A stretch of 64,000 nucleotides of DNA from Hydrogenophaga crassostreae (GTDB taxonomy: Bacteria; Pseudomonadota; Gammaproteobacteria; Burkholderiales; Burkholderiaceae_C), in the NCBI RefSeq assembly GCF_001761385.1, contig NZ_CP017476.1, positions 2,097,501 to 2,161,500 of the forward strand, given 5' to 3'. The stretch's first letter is position 1. Every line of letters starts with the position of its first letter. The position numbers and the translations under genes are program-made. Below are positions 20,074-28,631 of the stretch, one piece after another. The notes under the pieces are model-generated. The model saw only the letters and a program-made list of their open reading frames with translations. It was not told the origin of the DNA and did not search any database.

Positions 20074-20406
20074 ATGTTCAACAAAGGACAACTCGCCGGC
20101 TTGATGAAACAGGCGCAGGCGATGCAAGACAACCTGAAGAAGGCACAGGACGAACTGGCTTTCGTGGAAGTGACTGGTGAAGCCGGCGCTGGCCTGGTGA
20201 CGGTGCTCATGACGTGCAAGCACGATGTGAAGCGCGTGACCATTGACCCCAGCTTGCTGGCTGAAGACAAAGACATGCTGGAAGACCTGGTGGCGGCAGC
20301 GTTCAATGCCGCGGTGCGCAAGGCAGAAGAAACCAGCAACGAGAAAATGGGCAAGCTCACAGCCGGCATGCCTGGCCTGCCGGGCGGCATGAAGCTCCCG
20401 TTCTGA
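20074..20406 (+). CDS. ybaB: Nucleoid-associated protein YbaB/EbfC
   Basis: Small DNA-binding dimer of 110 residues that coats the nucleoid. It has the typical long N-terminal helix (L-M-K-Q-A-Q-A-M-Q-D-N-L-K-K-A-Q), the V-E-V-T-G-E-A-G-A-G-L-V strand pair, D-P-S-L-L and a C-terminal G-M-P-G-L-P-G-G-M-K tail. ATG 20074 follows AAGGAA at good spacing; a longer frame from 20038 runs through the AT-rich spacer and is not favoured. It lies between dnaX and recR, the arrangement seen across proteobacteria, where the three genes are usually co-transcribed. Confidence 0.95.
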   Translation: MFNKGQLAGLMKQAQAMQDNLKKAQDELAFVEVTGEAGAGLVTVLMTCKHDVKRVTIDPSLLAEDKDMLEDLVAAAFNAAVRKAEETSNEKMGKLTAGMPGLPGGMKLPF

Positions 20407-20531
20407 GACGCCTGAATCTGGCTCTCTTTTTGACAGCGAGGGTTCGATATCTGCGGCAGTGGTTTTTTGACCTCCGCTTGATTTCCTGTCCGCTGATCGC
20501 GCCTCCAGGCGCCTCTCTCCAATGAAGTGCC

Positions 20532-21137
20532 ATGGCCGACAACCATTCCCTTGAACTGCTGGTTCAAGCGCTCAAGCGCTTGCCGGGGGTCGGCGTCAAG
20601 TCGGCTCAACGAATGGCCTTCCATCTGTTGCAGCATGACCGCGAAGGGGCTGTGCATCTGGCGCAGGCGCTTCAGCACGCGTGTGCTCAGGTGCGGCATT
20701 GCGAGCTGTGCCACACGTTTACCGAGGCTGCGGTATGCCACACCTGTCTCGATGTGCGCCGCGATCGCAGTCAGCTGTGTGTGGTGGAAAACCCTGCCGA
20801 TCAGGCCGCTTTGGAACGCACCGGTGCCTACAAGGGCTTGTTCTTCGTACTCATGGGCAAGCTCAGTCCGCTGGATGACGTGGGCCCTAAAGACATTGGT
20901 TTGCAAAAGTTGTTTGACCGTGTTGACGTGATCGTGGATGGCGAACGTGAGGTGCGCGAAGTGATTCTTGCCACCAATTTCACCGCAGAAGGCGAAACCA
21001 CGGCGCATGTGATTGCTCAAGCGCTCAAGGCGCGGGGCGTGAACGTGACCCGCCTGGCGCGCGGCGTGCCGGTCGGCAGTGAGCTCGAGTATGTCGATCT
21101 GGGCACCATCGCTCATGCGCTTGTGGACCGGCGATAA
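20532..21137 (+). CDS. recR: Recombination mediator RecR
   Basis: Works with RecO and RecF to load RecA onto gapped DNA. The 201-residue protein has the N-terminal helix-hairpin-helix (R-L-P-G-V-G-x-K-S-A-Q-R), a C4 zinc finger with cysteines at 57, 60, 69 and 72, and a Toprim domain starting at V-V-E-N-P-A-D that contains Y-K-G-L-F-F-V-L-M-G and the D-G-E-R-E-V segment. It ends with the Walker-like G-S-E-L-E-Y-V-D motif. The length is standard. The start is 125 bases after ybaB, with no strong terminator between. Confidence 0.97.
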   Translation: MADNHSLELLVQALKRLPGVGVKSAQRMAFHLLQHDREGAVHLAQALQHACAQVRHCELCHTFTEAAVCHTCLDVRRDRSQLCVVENPADQAALERTGAYKGLFFVLMGKLSPLDDVGPKDIGLQKLFDRVDVIVDGEREVREVILATNFTAEGETTAHVIAQALKARGVNVTRLARGVPVGSELEYVDLGTIAHALVDRR

Positions 21138-21267
21138 GGGTGGCCGCGGCCCGATGCTCTCGCGGTTTTCAGCTGCGACTTGGCAGCCCATCTGTCTGGC
21201 TCGCTGCCACGGGCCTCACTGGAGCAGCCCGTTCGAGCAGGCATTCATCGTTTGCTAAGGAATTGAG

Positions 21268-21675
21268 ATGATTGTTTCCACTGGTTTGACCCTGGCCTAT
21301 TGGTGTGTTTTTGTCGCGTCCATGTTGCCCATCGTTTGCGCAGGCCTGGCGAAATGGGGCATGTTTGGCAAGGCCAGGCGCGATGGGGGGTACGACAACC
21401 ACCTGCCGCGCACATGGCTGGCCAGCCAGAAAGACTGGAGGGCGCGGGCCAACGCAGCGCAGGCCAACAGCTTTGAGGCTTTGCCGTTTTTTATAGGCGC
21501 GGTGATCATTGCGCACCAAATGAATGCCTTGCAGGTTCGGGTGGACTTGCTGGCATTGGCCTTTGTGCTGCTGCGCATGGTTTACATCTTGTTGTATGTG
21601 GCCAATCAAGCAAGTGCCCGCAGCGTTGTATGGGCGATGGCACTGGCAGCCAATATTGCGCTGTTGTTTGTGTGA
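21268..21675 (+). CDS. MAPEG family membrane protein
   Basis: A 135-residue inner-membrane protein with four hydrophobic helices, of the group that includes microsomal glutathione transferases and their bacterial relatives. The family signature is in the second quarter: R-A-N-A-A-Q-A-N-S-F-E-A-L-P-F-F, with the conserved R, N and E that line the glutathione site. The start ATG follows AAGGAATTG. It stands alone between recR and a solute-binding protein. Catalytic activity is not established for most bacterial members, so only the family is asserted. Confidence 0.85.
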   Translation: MIVSTGLTLAYWCVFVASMLPIVCAGLAKWGMFGKARRDGGYDNHLPRTWLASQKDWRARANAAQANSFEALPFFIGAVIIAHQMNALQVRVDLLALAFVLLRMVYILLYVANQASARSVVWAMALAANIALLFV

Positions 21676-21851
21676 TCGCGGCCTGAGGCCGTGGACGGCG
21701 AGGCGATGGAAAACGGGCCCGGCGCTGCTTAACTTTTGCTTGCAATTCGGCTCGGTGTAAACCCGCTTGGGATTGCTCCCGATGCGCCATTTGGCGAGCG
21801 TCACTATTCTTGTTTCTGCTGATCATTTGGTGCATCAGATAAAGGGTAGGA

Positions 21852-22898
21852 ATGTTGAATCGCCGTGATTGGGGTCAGTGGTGCGCAGCGACCGTGTTGG
21901 TCAGCGGCGCTGCTGGCGTGCAAGCGGCTTCTGCTGCAAGCCTGGCTGGTGGTTCGCAGCGCCTCGTTGTGGCCGTGGCCAACAAGGCTGCGTTTTGTTA
22001 TCTGCCACTGACCATCGCCGAACGTCTGGGGTACTTCGCCGCCGAAGGCCTGGCGCTGGAGGTGAGGGAATATGCCGATGCCTCTGCGGCAGTCCGGGCT
22101 TTGCTGGATGGCTCGGCCCAGATGCTTTCAGGCTCCTATTCCACAACCCAGATGATGCGTGCTCATGACGAGTACCTCTCCGCTATCCTGATGCAGGCGC
22201 TGGCCCCTCAAATCGTGCTGGGGGCCTCCCACCGGACCATGCAGAGCTTTCGGAGTGCGCGCGACCTGAGGGGGCGGCGCATTGGTGTCACGGCACTGGG
22301 TTCGGCAAGCCATCGCATTGCAAGTCTGGCCTTGAACCGGGCCGGGATACGACCGCAGGATGTGCGCTTTGTTCCGCTCAGCAGCCCCGTCGATATGTTG
22401 GCGGCCTTTCGCGGGGGTGAGATTGATGCACTTTGCCACCCCGACCCACTGATCACGCGCCTGGAGCAATCGGGAGAGCTGCGGGTTTTGCTCGATACCC
22501 GGACGGTGCGTGGAACCAAAGAGCTGTTTGGTGGGCCTTTGCCGGCTGCCTGCCTGGCTGTCACCACGGAATGGATGGCTGCCAATCCAGTCATGTGTCA
22601 GGCTTCTGCCAACGCAATGGTGCGCGCTTTGAAATGGTTGCGAACGGCTGGCCCGTCCGATATCAACAAGGCGGTTCCGGAGGCCTATTTTCAAGGCGAC
22701 CGAAGCTTGTATCTGGCTGCGTTTGAACGCGCCCGCGAAGCGTGGGCTTCTGACGGGGTCATGCCTGAATCAGGGCCGCAGACGGTTGCCAATATGCTGA
22801 GGCGCTTCAGTGAAATCCCCGAGTTGGATGACAAGCGCCTGAGCAGCACCTTTACCAATCAGTTTGCGCTGAAAGCCAAGACCCGCTTTCGGGCCTGA
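21852..22898 (+). CDS. ABC transporter substrate-binding protein (NMT1/SsuA-like)
   Basis: Periplasmic binding protein of 348 residues. An export signal covers about the first 30 residues (basic N-R-R-D-W, hydrophobic run, A-S-A-A); the RR pair hints at Tat export without matching the full motif. The mature part follows the NMT1/THI5 pattern: A-x-x-P-L-x-I-A-E-x-L-G-Y-F near residue 52, the L-L-D-G-S-A-Q segment, D-L-R-G-R-R-I-G-V-T near residue 140 and A-F-x-x-G-E-I-D-A. Relatives bind aliphatic sulfonates, nitrate, taurine or thiamine precursors; the ligand here cannot be told. No permease or ATPase genes are next to it, so it is an orphan in this window. The start has GTAGGA upstream. Confidence 0.85.
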   Translation: MLNRRDWGQWCAATVLVSGAAGVQAASAASLAGGSQRLVVAVANKAAFCYLPLTIAERLGYFAAEGLALEVREYADASAAVRALLDGSAQMLSGSYSTTQMMRAHDEYLSAILMQALAPQIVLGASHRTMQSFRSARDLRGRRIGVTALGSASHRIASLALNRAGIRPQDVRFVPLSSPVDMLAAFRGGEIDALCHPDPLITRLEQSGELRVLLDTRTVRGTKELFGGPLPAACLAVTTEWMAANPVMCQASANAMVRALKWLRTAGPSDINKAVPEAYFQGDRSLYLAAFERAREAWASDGVMPESGPQTVANMLRRFSEIPELDDKRLSSTFTNQFALKAKTRFRA

Positions 22899-22921
22899 GG
22901 GTCAGCCAAACGGTGGATGGG

Positions 22922-24637
22922 TCAGGAGCGCTTTTTCTTCTTGGCTGGCGATGATTTGGCCGGGGACTTCTTGGCCGAGCTGCTTTGTGCTTTTGAGGTT
23001 CGGCTGTTCTTGCTGCTGCGCGTCGCGGAGGCCCGCTTGACTTTGATCTTCACCCTGGATGATTTGCTCGTCTTGCTCGAACTCGACGAGCGCTTGGCCG
23101 CCAGTTGGCTTTCCCGGATCACAACCACCTTGGCACTTTGGCTGGACGATCCTGCCACAGCCAGGCGCTGACCGGTGCGCAGCCGGGCACGGGCCGACAG
23201 GTTGTTGAGCTTGGCGAGATCGGCCGTGCTCATGCCGTAGCGCCGGGCAATACCGCTCAAGGTGTCGCCAGACCGCACTCTGACGCTCGCGCGCCGGGCA
23301 ACCGCTTCTGGTTGCAGGCTCAGGCGGGCGTTGTCCGCGACATACTCGCTCACGTCGTTGTCGCGTTGCGAGCTGCGCGCCACCAGCAGGCTGGAACCAG
23401 CCCGAACCTGCATGCGTGGCGGGATGTTGTTGACGCTGCGCAGTTCGGATTCGCTCATGCCCACGCGCCTGGCTGCCTCACTGACAGAAAGGGTGCTGGG
23501 AACCACCCACACTGTCCAGGAGGCCAGCGGGCCCTTGTGCTCGGCGAGCCGGCGTTCGAATACGTTGGCGTTGTCCCATGGCAAAAGAATCTGAGGCGTA
23601 CCGGCAGACATGACGACAGGCTGCTTCAGCGAAGGGTTGAGGGCGCGGAAATCGGCTTCGTTGATCTCGGCCAGCCGAATGACCAGCGCCACATCAATAT
23701 CCTGGGAGATGGAAATGGCATCAAAGAACGGGTGGTTGCCAATGTCGGGCAGCTGGGCGTTGAACGTCTCCGGGAAGGCCACGATGTTTTTCACGGCCTG
23801 AAGTTTTGGCACGTACTGACGTGTTTCCGTGGGCATGTCCAGGCTGTTGTAGTCGGTGGGCAGACCGGCCTGCTGGTTGCGGGTGATCGCTCGGTTGACG
23901 TTGCCCTGGCCCCAGTTGTAGGCGGCCAGCGCCAGGTGCCAGTCACCAAAGCGGTCGTGGAGCTGTTGAAGGTAGTCGAGTGCGGCCTGTGTCGACGCCA
24001 GCACATCGCGGCGATCATCGCGGAACACGTTCTGCTTCAGGTCAAACGATTCGCCCGTTGCGGGCATGAATTGCCACATCCCGGCGGCGCGGGCACTGGA
24101 GACGGCCTGGGGGTTGAACGCGCTCTCGATGAAGGGCAGCAAAGCCAGTTCGGACGGCATGCCACGGCGCTCGATTTCTTCAACGATGTGAAACAGGTAC
24201 CGGTTCGAGCGGTCCGTCATGCGTTGCAGGTAATCGGGGCGGCTGGCATACCACTGCTCTTTGTCGCGTACCAGATCGCTGTTGAGGTCGGTCATGGCAA
24301 ACCCGCGCCGAATGCGATCCCAGATGTCGTTGGGTGCGGCCAGTGAGGCCACCGATCGGCTGCTGACCGTCGAAGCTGTGATGGGACTGAGCGGCGCGCT
24401 GTACACCGCTTTGGGAGCATTGGCGACAGCGGGCGCCGGCCTCACCACTTCTGGCGCATTCACCGTTGACGACCCGGTCGAGGTGGGTGCTGGCTTGACC
24501 GCAGCGGCTTTGCGTGGATCGACCACGCCCACGCAACCGGCGAGAAACACGCCCAGGCTCAATGCGAGGAAGGCGGCAAGCCGGGTGGTTGATGACCTGG
24601 CCCGGGTGGGCTTTTTGTGTAAAGGCGTGGCAGACAT
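22922..24637 (-). CDS. mltD: Membrane-bound lytic murein transglycosylase D
   Basis: Outer-membrane lipoprotein that cleaves glycan strands to 1,6-anhydro muropeptides. The 571-residue precursor has a lipoprotein signal with lipobox L-A-G-C near residue 34. The SLT domain contains I-E-S-A-F-N-P with the catalytic glutamate, A-A-G-M-W-Q-F-M-P, and A-A-Y-N-W-G-Q-G-N-V. Two LysM-type repeats lie in the C-terminal third (one degenerate, one clear with V-R-S-G-D-T-L-S-G-I-A-R-R-Y-G-M). The last 60 residues are Lys/Ser-rich. The frame continues upstream, but ATG 24637 gives a proper lipoprotein signal. The start lies seven bases after gloB on the same strand. Confidence 0.92.
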   Translation of the reverse strand: MSATPLHKKPTRARSSTTRLAAFLALSLGVFLAGCVGVVDPRKAAAVKPAPTSTGSSTVNAPEVVRPAPAVANAPKAVYSAPLSPITASTVSSRSVASLAAPNDIWDRIRRGFAMTDLNSDLVRDKEQWYASRPDYLQRMTDRSNRYLFHIVEEIERRGMPSELALLPFIESAFNPQAVSSARAAGMWQFMPATGESFDLKQNVFRDDRRDVLASTQAALDYLQQLHDRFGDWHLALAAYNWGQGNVNRAITRNQQAGLPTDYNSLDMPTETRQYVPKLQAVKNIVAFPETFNAQLPDIGNHPFFDAISISQDIDVALVIRLAEINEADFRALNPSLKQPVVMSAGTPQILLPWDNANVFERRLAEHKGPLASWTVWVVPSTLSVSEAARRVGMSESELRSVNNIPPRMQVRAGSSLLVARSSQRDNDVSEYVADNARLSLQPEAVARRASVRVRSGDTLSGIARRYGMSTADLAKLNNLSARARLRTGQRLAVAGSSSQSAKVVVIRESQLAAKRSSSSSKTSKSSRVKIKVKRASATRSSKNSRTSKAQSSSAKKSPAKSSPAKKKKRS

Positions 24638-24644
24638 ATGGGCT

Positions 24645-25418
24645 CTAAAACTGGTTTTTCCATTCGCGCAGGGTGGCAAACACGGCCTGCGCATCGGGAT
24701 GGTTGACTTCTGGCGCGCGAATGGTCGCGGCGCGAACCACATCGGGCTCGGTGCAACGCAGAAATGGATTGATGGATTTTTCAAGTCCCAGATTGCTGGG
24801 CAAGGTGGGTTTGCCCAGTGATCGCAGATCCGCGCACTTTCGGGCGTGGGCCTGCAATGCCTGGTTGTTGGGTTCCACCGCCTGCGCAAAACGCAGATTG
24901 GCCAGGGTGTATTCATGGGTGCAGCACACCCAGGTGTTGTCAGGCAGCGCTGCAAGGCGAGAAAGTGAGGCGTGCATCTGGGCCGGGGTGCCTTCAAAAA
25001 GGCGCCCGCAGCCAGCAGAAAACAGCGTGTCGCCGCAAAAGAGCAGCGGTTCTCCCGAGACATCGGGGCAGAAATAGGCGATGTGGCCCAGTGTGTGGCC
25101 TGGCACCGCAATCACGGTGAAGTTGTGACCCAGAACGGTCACGTTCTCGCCATCATCTACCCGTTGCAAGGGTTCTGGCATGGTCTCGCGCACAGGGCCG
25201 ATCACCCGCGCACCCGTGCGCTCCCGCAACTCGGCAACACCACCGGTGTGATCGGGATGGTGGTGGGTGATGAGGATGGTGTCGAGCGAGACAGCTTCAG
25301 AGGCTAGCCACGCCAGCACACCGGCAGGCTCACCCGGGTCGACCACGACGGCGCGCTGGCCATCGTGCATGGCCCATATGTAGTTGTCGGAAAAAGCGGG
25401 TATCGGGAAAGGTGTCAT
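24645..25418 (-). CDS. gloB: Hydroxyacylglutathione hydrolase (glyoxalase II)
   Basis: Hydrolyses S-lactoylglutathione, the second step of methylglyoxal detoxification. The 257-residue metallo-beta-lactamase-fold protein has the family start (P-x-P-A-F-x-D-N-Y-I-W), the binuclear metal motif THHHPDH near residue 51, a second ligand set in P-G-H-T-L-G-H, the bridging aspartate in F-C-G-D-T-L-F, and C-T-H-E-Y-T-L-A-N-L with the last histidine. The C-terminal glyoxalase II helical domain is present. ATG 25418 fits this N-terminus. The divergent neighbour is a methyltransferase and the next gene rnhA, the same order as gloB-yafS-rnhA in Escherichia coli. Confidence 0.95.
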   Translation of the reverse strand: MTPFPIPAFSDNYIWAMHDGQRAVVVDPGEPAGVLAWLASEAVSLDTILITHHHPDHTGGVAELRERTGARVIGPVRETMPEPLQRVDDGENVTVLGHNFTVIAVPGHTLGHIAYFCPDVSGEPLLFCGDTLFSAGCGRLFEGTPAQMHASLSRLAALPDNTWVCCTHEYTLANLRFAQAVEPNNQALQAHARKCADLRSLGKPTLPSNLGLEKSINPFLRCTEPDVVRAATIRAPEVNHPDAQAVFATLREWKNQF

Positions 25419-25523
25419 GGGGATGAATCCGATGGCGCGGGAAGTAAGGACGTGTAGAGTACGCGAAGGATTCGCCAGTCTGGCGCGATCTGCCTGTTCA
25501 GCCCTCCGCTTTCCCAACGCTCC

Positions 25524-26381
25524 ATGAGCTCTGCAATTATAAGTTTGACCGAATGGTTTCAAACCCCGCCCGGGCGCTATTTGCTCGAATGGGAACGGAC
25601 TCAGTTTGACCAGTCGGTGGCCAACCTGTTTGGTTACAACGCGTTGCAACTTGGGCTGCCGGAATTGCCAACGCTGGAAACCAACCGAATGCCTCATCGC
25701 TGGCTGGCGTTGCCGGAAGAACTGGTGAGTTTGGTGCCAGAAAGCAGTGAGAAGGTGTTGTTTGGAGGCGCGCGAGGAGGGGCAGGCTCGCCTGGTTCCG
25801 CGCAACACGGTCGGGCAGGCCTTGCGGCCCGAGTGGCATTGGTCACGAATGCCGCTGCCTTGCCGTTTCCTGAGGCCAGCCTAGATCTATTGGTGTTGCC
25901 ACATACCCTGGAGCTCAGCGCCGATCCTCATCACGTTTTGCGTGAGGTGGAGCGCGTGCTGGTTCCCGAAGGCCGGGTGGTGATTTCTGGCTTCAACCCA
26001 TACAGCCTTTGGGGCCTGCGCCAGGCCCGGGCTCGGTGGGCCTCGCGGATTGGATTGGGTGGGCTAGGGGTCTCGCGGCTGTATTTGCCTGAAGCGGGCG
26101 ACTTCATCGCGACCGGGCGCTTGAAAGACTGGCTGCGGCTCTTGAGCTTTGAAGTAGAGTCGGAGCGCTTTGGCTGCTATCGGCCGGCGGTGAAAACCGA
26201 AAAATGGCTGCAGCGCATGGCCTGGATGGACCGCGCCGGGCGACGCTGGTGGCCCGTTGTGGGTTCGGTCTATTTCGTGGTGGCGGTGAAGCGGGTGCGC
26301 GGCATGCGATTGCTGGGCCCGGCATGGAAGCCGCGCCGATCACAGGCTGCTGTTCCCGCATCGGTAACGAACCGCCAGTAA
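25524..26381 (+). CDS. Class I SAM-dependent methyltransferase (YafS-like)
   Basis: A 285-residue methyltransferase. The N-terminal part W-F-Q-T-P-P-G-R-Y-L-L-E-W-E and Q-L-G-L-P-E is typical of the YafS group. The Rossmann core is recognisable from D-L-L-V-L-P-H-T-L-E-L-S-A-D-P-H, then V-L-R-E-V-E-R-V-L-V-P-E-G-R-V-V-I-S-G-F-N-P-x-S-L-W-G, as in UbiE-like methyltransferases. Motif I is weaker than in UbiE. The substrate is unknown. It is divergent from gloB and 41 bases ahead of rnhA, so the conserved gloB-yafS-rnhA neighbourhood supports the identity more than the catalytic motif does. The C-terminal 40 residues are basic. Confidence 0.88.
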   Translation: MSSAIISLTEWFQTPPGRYLLEWERTQFDQSVANLFGYNALQLGLPELPTLETNRMPHRWLALPEELVSLVPESSEKVLFGGARGGAGSPGSAQHGRAGLAARVALVTNAAALPFPEASLDLLVLPHTLELSADPHHVLREVERVLVPEGRVVISGFNPYSLWGLRQARARWASRIGLGGLGVSRLYLPEAGDFIATGRLKDWLRLLSFEVESERFGCYRPAVKTEKWLQRMAWMDRAGRRWWPVVGSVYFVVAVKRVRGMRLLGPAWKPRRSQAAVPASVTNRQ

Positions 26382-26422
26382 AGAAGGCGGATGCGGGTTG
26401 GATATTTGATGGAGTATTTGTT

Positions 26423-26857
26423 TTGAATCCTGTGGTGATCTACACCGATGGCGCTTGCAAGGGCAACCCGGGCCCTGGTGGCTGGGGCGTTTATCTGAAG
26501 GCTGGCGGCCATGAAAAAGAACTGTGGGGTGGCGAGCGTGAAACCACCAACAACCGAATGGAACTCACCGCTGTGATTGAGGCATTGGCCGCGCTCAAGC
26601 GGCCTTGCCAGGTGGCCTTGTACCTCGACAGTGAATACGTGCGCAAAGGCATCACCGAGTGGATCCATGGCTGGAAGGCCAAGGGCTGGAAGACGGCGGC
26701 CAAACAACCCGTGAAGAACGCCGATTTGTGGAAACAGCTGGATGCACTCGTGCATGGTGGCATCCACAAGATCGAGTGGCACTGGGTGAAGGGCCATGCC
26801 GGCGATCCGGGCAACGAGCGTGCCGATGCGCTGGCGAACCGCGGTGTGCCGATGTGA
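26423..26857 (+). CDS. rnhA: Ribonuclease HI
   Basis: Cleaves the RNA strand of RNA/DNA hybrids. The 144-residue protein has all four carboxylates in context: Y-T-D-G-A-C-K-G-N-P-G-P-G-G-W-G near residue 8, N-N-R-M-E-L-T near residue 47, Y-L-D-S-E-Y-V near residue 70, and the final aspartate in G-N-E-R-A-D-A-L. The G-W-K-A-K-G-W-K basic protrusion of type I enzymes is present. The start is a TTG at 26423 with GGAG nine bases upstream; no ATG or GTG gives the right N-terminus without running into the preceding gene. The use of TTG could keep expression low. Confidence 0.96.
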   Translation: MNPVVIYTDGACKGNPGPGGWGVYLKAGGHEKELWGGERETTNNRMELTAVIEALAALKRPCQVALYLDSEYVRKGITEWIHGWKAKGWKTAAKQPVKNADLWKQLDALVHGGIHKIEWHWVKGHAGDPGNERADALANRGVPM

Positions 26858-27021
26858 GTTCGCTGCGGTGGAGAATGGCTGCAGCGGTATGGATTCGCCC
26901 ATGAAGTCTGCCTGTTCTGCGAAACCACGCAGTCCTTTTGGCCAACGCTGGTTTGGTCGCAACCGTTCGAAGAACATTGACCGCGGTCGAGATGAACTGA
27001 TGCGCGACGGCTTCGTTTGAA

Positions 27022-27363
27022 GTGCCCGGCACTGGCGAAGCGGCGGGTGAAGCCTTGGGCTCGCTGGATATCGGTGTGGATGCCGACGAACTGGCCATTC
27101 CGCTGGCGTCGCTTTACGTGGTCTATGTGGCCCCGGTGTTGCTTGCGGAGGTTGTGGTGGACGGCGCCATTTCCTATGCCTTGTACCGCCGGGTGAAGCA
27201 CCAGGAGCGTCGCCACTGGCTTCGGGGTGTTTTCCGGCACACCGTCAGGCCCTTTGTGGCGACAGCGGTGTTTCTGACCGGACTCGGTTGGGGCATGGTG
27301 ACCTATGCGCGCGGAGCCCAGTCCATCGGGAAGGTCATGGCCAATGGGCGCGTTGCGCGCTGA
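27022..27363 (+). CDS. Membrane protein of unknown function, probably frameshifted at its 5' end
   Basis: The 113-residue frame from GTG 27022 has two hydrophobic segments (around L-A-S-L-Y-V-V-Y-V-A-P-V-L-L-A-E and F-V-A-T-A-V-F-L-T-G-L-G-W-G) with an arginine-rich loop between them. No named family is recognised. The GTG has no ribosome site. Immediately upstream, another frame from ATG 26889 to the stop at 27018-27020 reads like coding sequence. Deleting one T from the TTT at 27016-27018 joins it to this frame, as G-F-V-E-V-P-G-T, giving a protein of about 157 residues. The gene is therefore either a recent pseudogene, a real shifted start, or an assembly error. It converges on moeA. Confidence 0.5.
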   Translation: MPGTGEAAGEALGSLDIGVDADELAIPLASLYVVYVAPVLLAEVVVDGAISYALYRRVKHQERRHWLRGVFRHTVRPFVATAVFLTGLGWGMVTYARGAQSIGKVMANGRVAR

Positions 27364-27371
27364 GCCTCGGC

Positions 27372-28631
27372 CTAGATCACGCCGTCAAACAGCATCACTT
27401 CGACCCTGTCGCCCACAGCGATATCGCCTTGTTCATGGTTCAACACCATCAGGCCGTTGGCTTGCACCATGGAGTTGAGCAGGCCTGAGCCCTGGGGACC
27501 TGTGGTGCGCACGCTGAGCTGACCCTGTGTGTCGCGCTCCACAATGCCGCGTGGGTATTCGGTGCGGCCAGGTCGCTTGCGGATCGGCTCGGTGCAACGG
27601 GCCTGGAGCAGCACAGGCGCAGGCGCTTCATAACCCATCAGCCGTTGCAGCGCCGGCCGCACAAAGATGAGAAACGTCACCATGGCCGCCACGGGGTTGC
27701 CCGGCAGGCCGAACAACCACGCCTTTTTGTCCGCTGCTGAGCGCAGTTGCCCAAAGGCCATGGGTCGGCCCGGGCGCATGGCGACACGCCAGAAGTTGAC
27801 GTCGCCCATCTGCGCCATGATGGCGCGGGTGTGGTCGGCGTCACCCATGCTGACGCCGCCGCTGGTCACGATGGCGTCGGCCTCTCGTGTGGCGGTGTCG
27901 AACGCTGCATGCATGGCCGCGGGCTGGTCGGGCACCACGCCCATGTCGATCACTTCAACGCCCATGCGGGCGAGCAGGCCGGTCAGTGTGTAGCGGTTGC
28001 TGTCGTACACCGCACCTTCGCGCGGGGCCTGGCCCAGGCTCAGGATCTCGTCGCCGGTTGAAAAATAGGCGACACGAAGCGGCCGGTAGACAGTCAAGGT
28101 TTGTAGGCCGAGACTCGCCAGCAGGCCGAGGGCGGCGGGGGTGACTCGTTGCCCGGCGCGCAAGGCAGGCTGGCCGGCCATGAGGTCTTCGCCTTTGCGG
28201 CGCCGGTTGGCGCCGGTTTTGAGCTGGCTGGCGTCGAACTGCACTGTGTCAGCACCTGAAGTGGTGAGTTCCAGCGGCACCACGGTGTCCAGGCCCGTGG
28301 GCATGATCGCACCCGTCATGATCTTCACGCATTCGCCGAGCTGCAAAGCCTGGGTCCAGGCTTTGCCGGCCAGCGCGGTACCGACCACTTTCAGGGCAAC
28401 TGGCCCGCCACTGGCCAGGCAAGCGCCATCAAACGCGTAGCCGTCCATGGCCGAATTGTCGTGAGGTGGCACGCTGATAGGAGAGACCACGTCCTGCGCC
28501 AATACGCGGTCCCGAGCCTGTCGAAGGTCGATGTGTTCGGTATCGCCGATGGGCGAAAGCTGTTGGCGCAACCGCTGTTGCACTTGCTCGACGCTGAGGT
28601 CGGCCGGCGGCGAAGGGTTTGGGGCAGTCAT
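27372..28631 (-). CDS. moeA: Molybdopterin molybdenumtransferase
   Basis: Inserts molybdate into adenylated molybdopterin to make molybdenum cofactor. The 419-residue protein shows the MoeA order: an N-terminal R-V-L-A-Q-D-V-V-S-P segment, P-P-H-D-N-S-A-M-D-G-Y-A-F near residue 60, E-x-V-K-I-M-T-G-A-x-x-P, the MogA-like core with T-G-D-E-I near residue 193, T-S-G-G-V-S-M-G-D-x-D, and F-G-L-P-G-N-P-V-A-A. The C-terminal beta domain IV ends with V-M-L-F-D. Its start overlaps the mobA stop by four bases. With mobA and moaA it forms a cofactor gene cluster on the minus strand. Confidence 0.95.
   Translation of the reverse strand: MTAPNPSPPADLSVEQVQQRLRQQLSPIGDTEHIDLRQARDRVLAQDVVSPISVPPHDNSAMDGYAFDGACLASGGPVALKVVGTALAGKAWTQALQLGECVKIMTGAIMPTGLDTVVPLELTTSGADTVQFDASQLKTGANRRRKGEDLMAGQPALRAGQRVTPAALGLLASLGLQTLTVYRPLRVAYFSTGDEILSLGQAPREGAVYDSNRYTLTGLLARMGVEVIDMGVVPDQPAAMHAAFDTATREADAIVTSGGVSMGDADHTRAIMAQMGDVNFWRVAMRPGRPMAFGQLRSAADKKAWLFGLPGNPVAAMVTFLIFVRPALQRLMGYEAPAPVLLQARCTEPIRKRPGRTEYPRGIVERDTQGQLSVRTTGPQGSGLLNSMVQANGLMVLNHEQGDIAVGDRVEVMLFDGVI

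Noticed and set aside
28508..28524. GAGCCTGTCGAAG match to the REP-like arm, inside moeA
   Set aside because: It has no inverted partner, and the bases encode conserved MoeA residues, so the match is probably chance.
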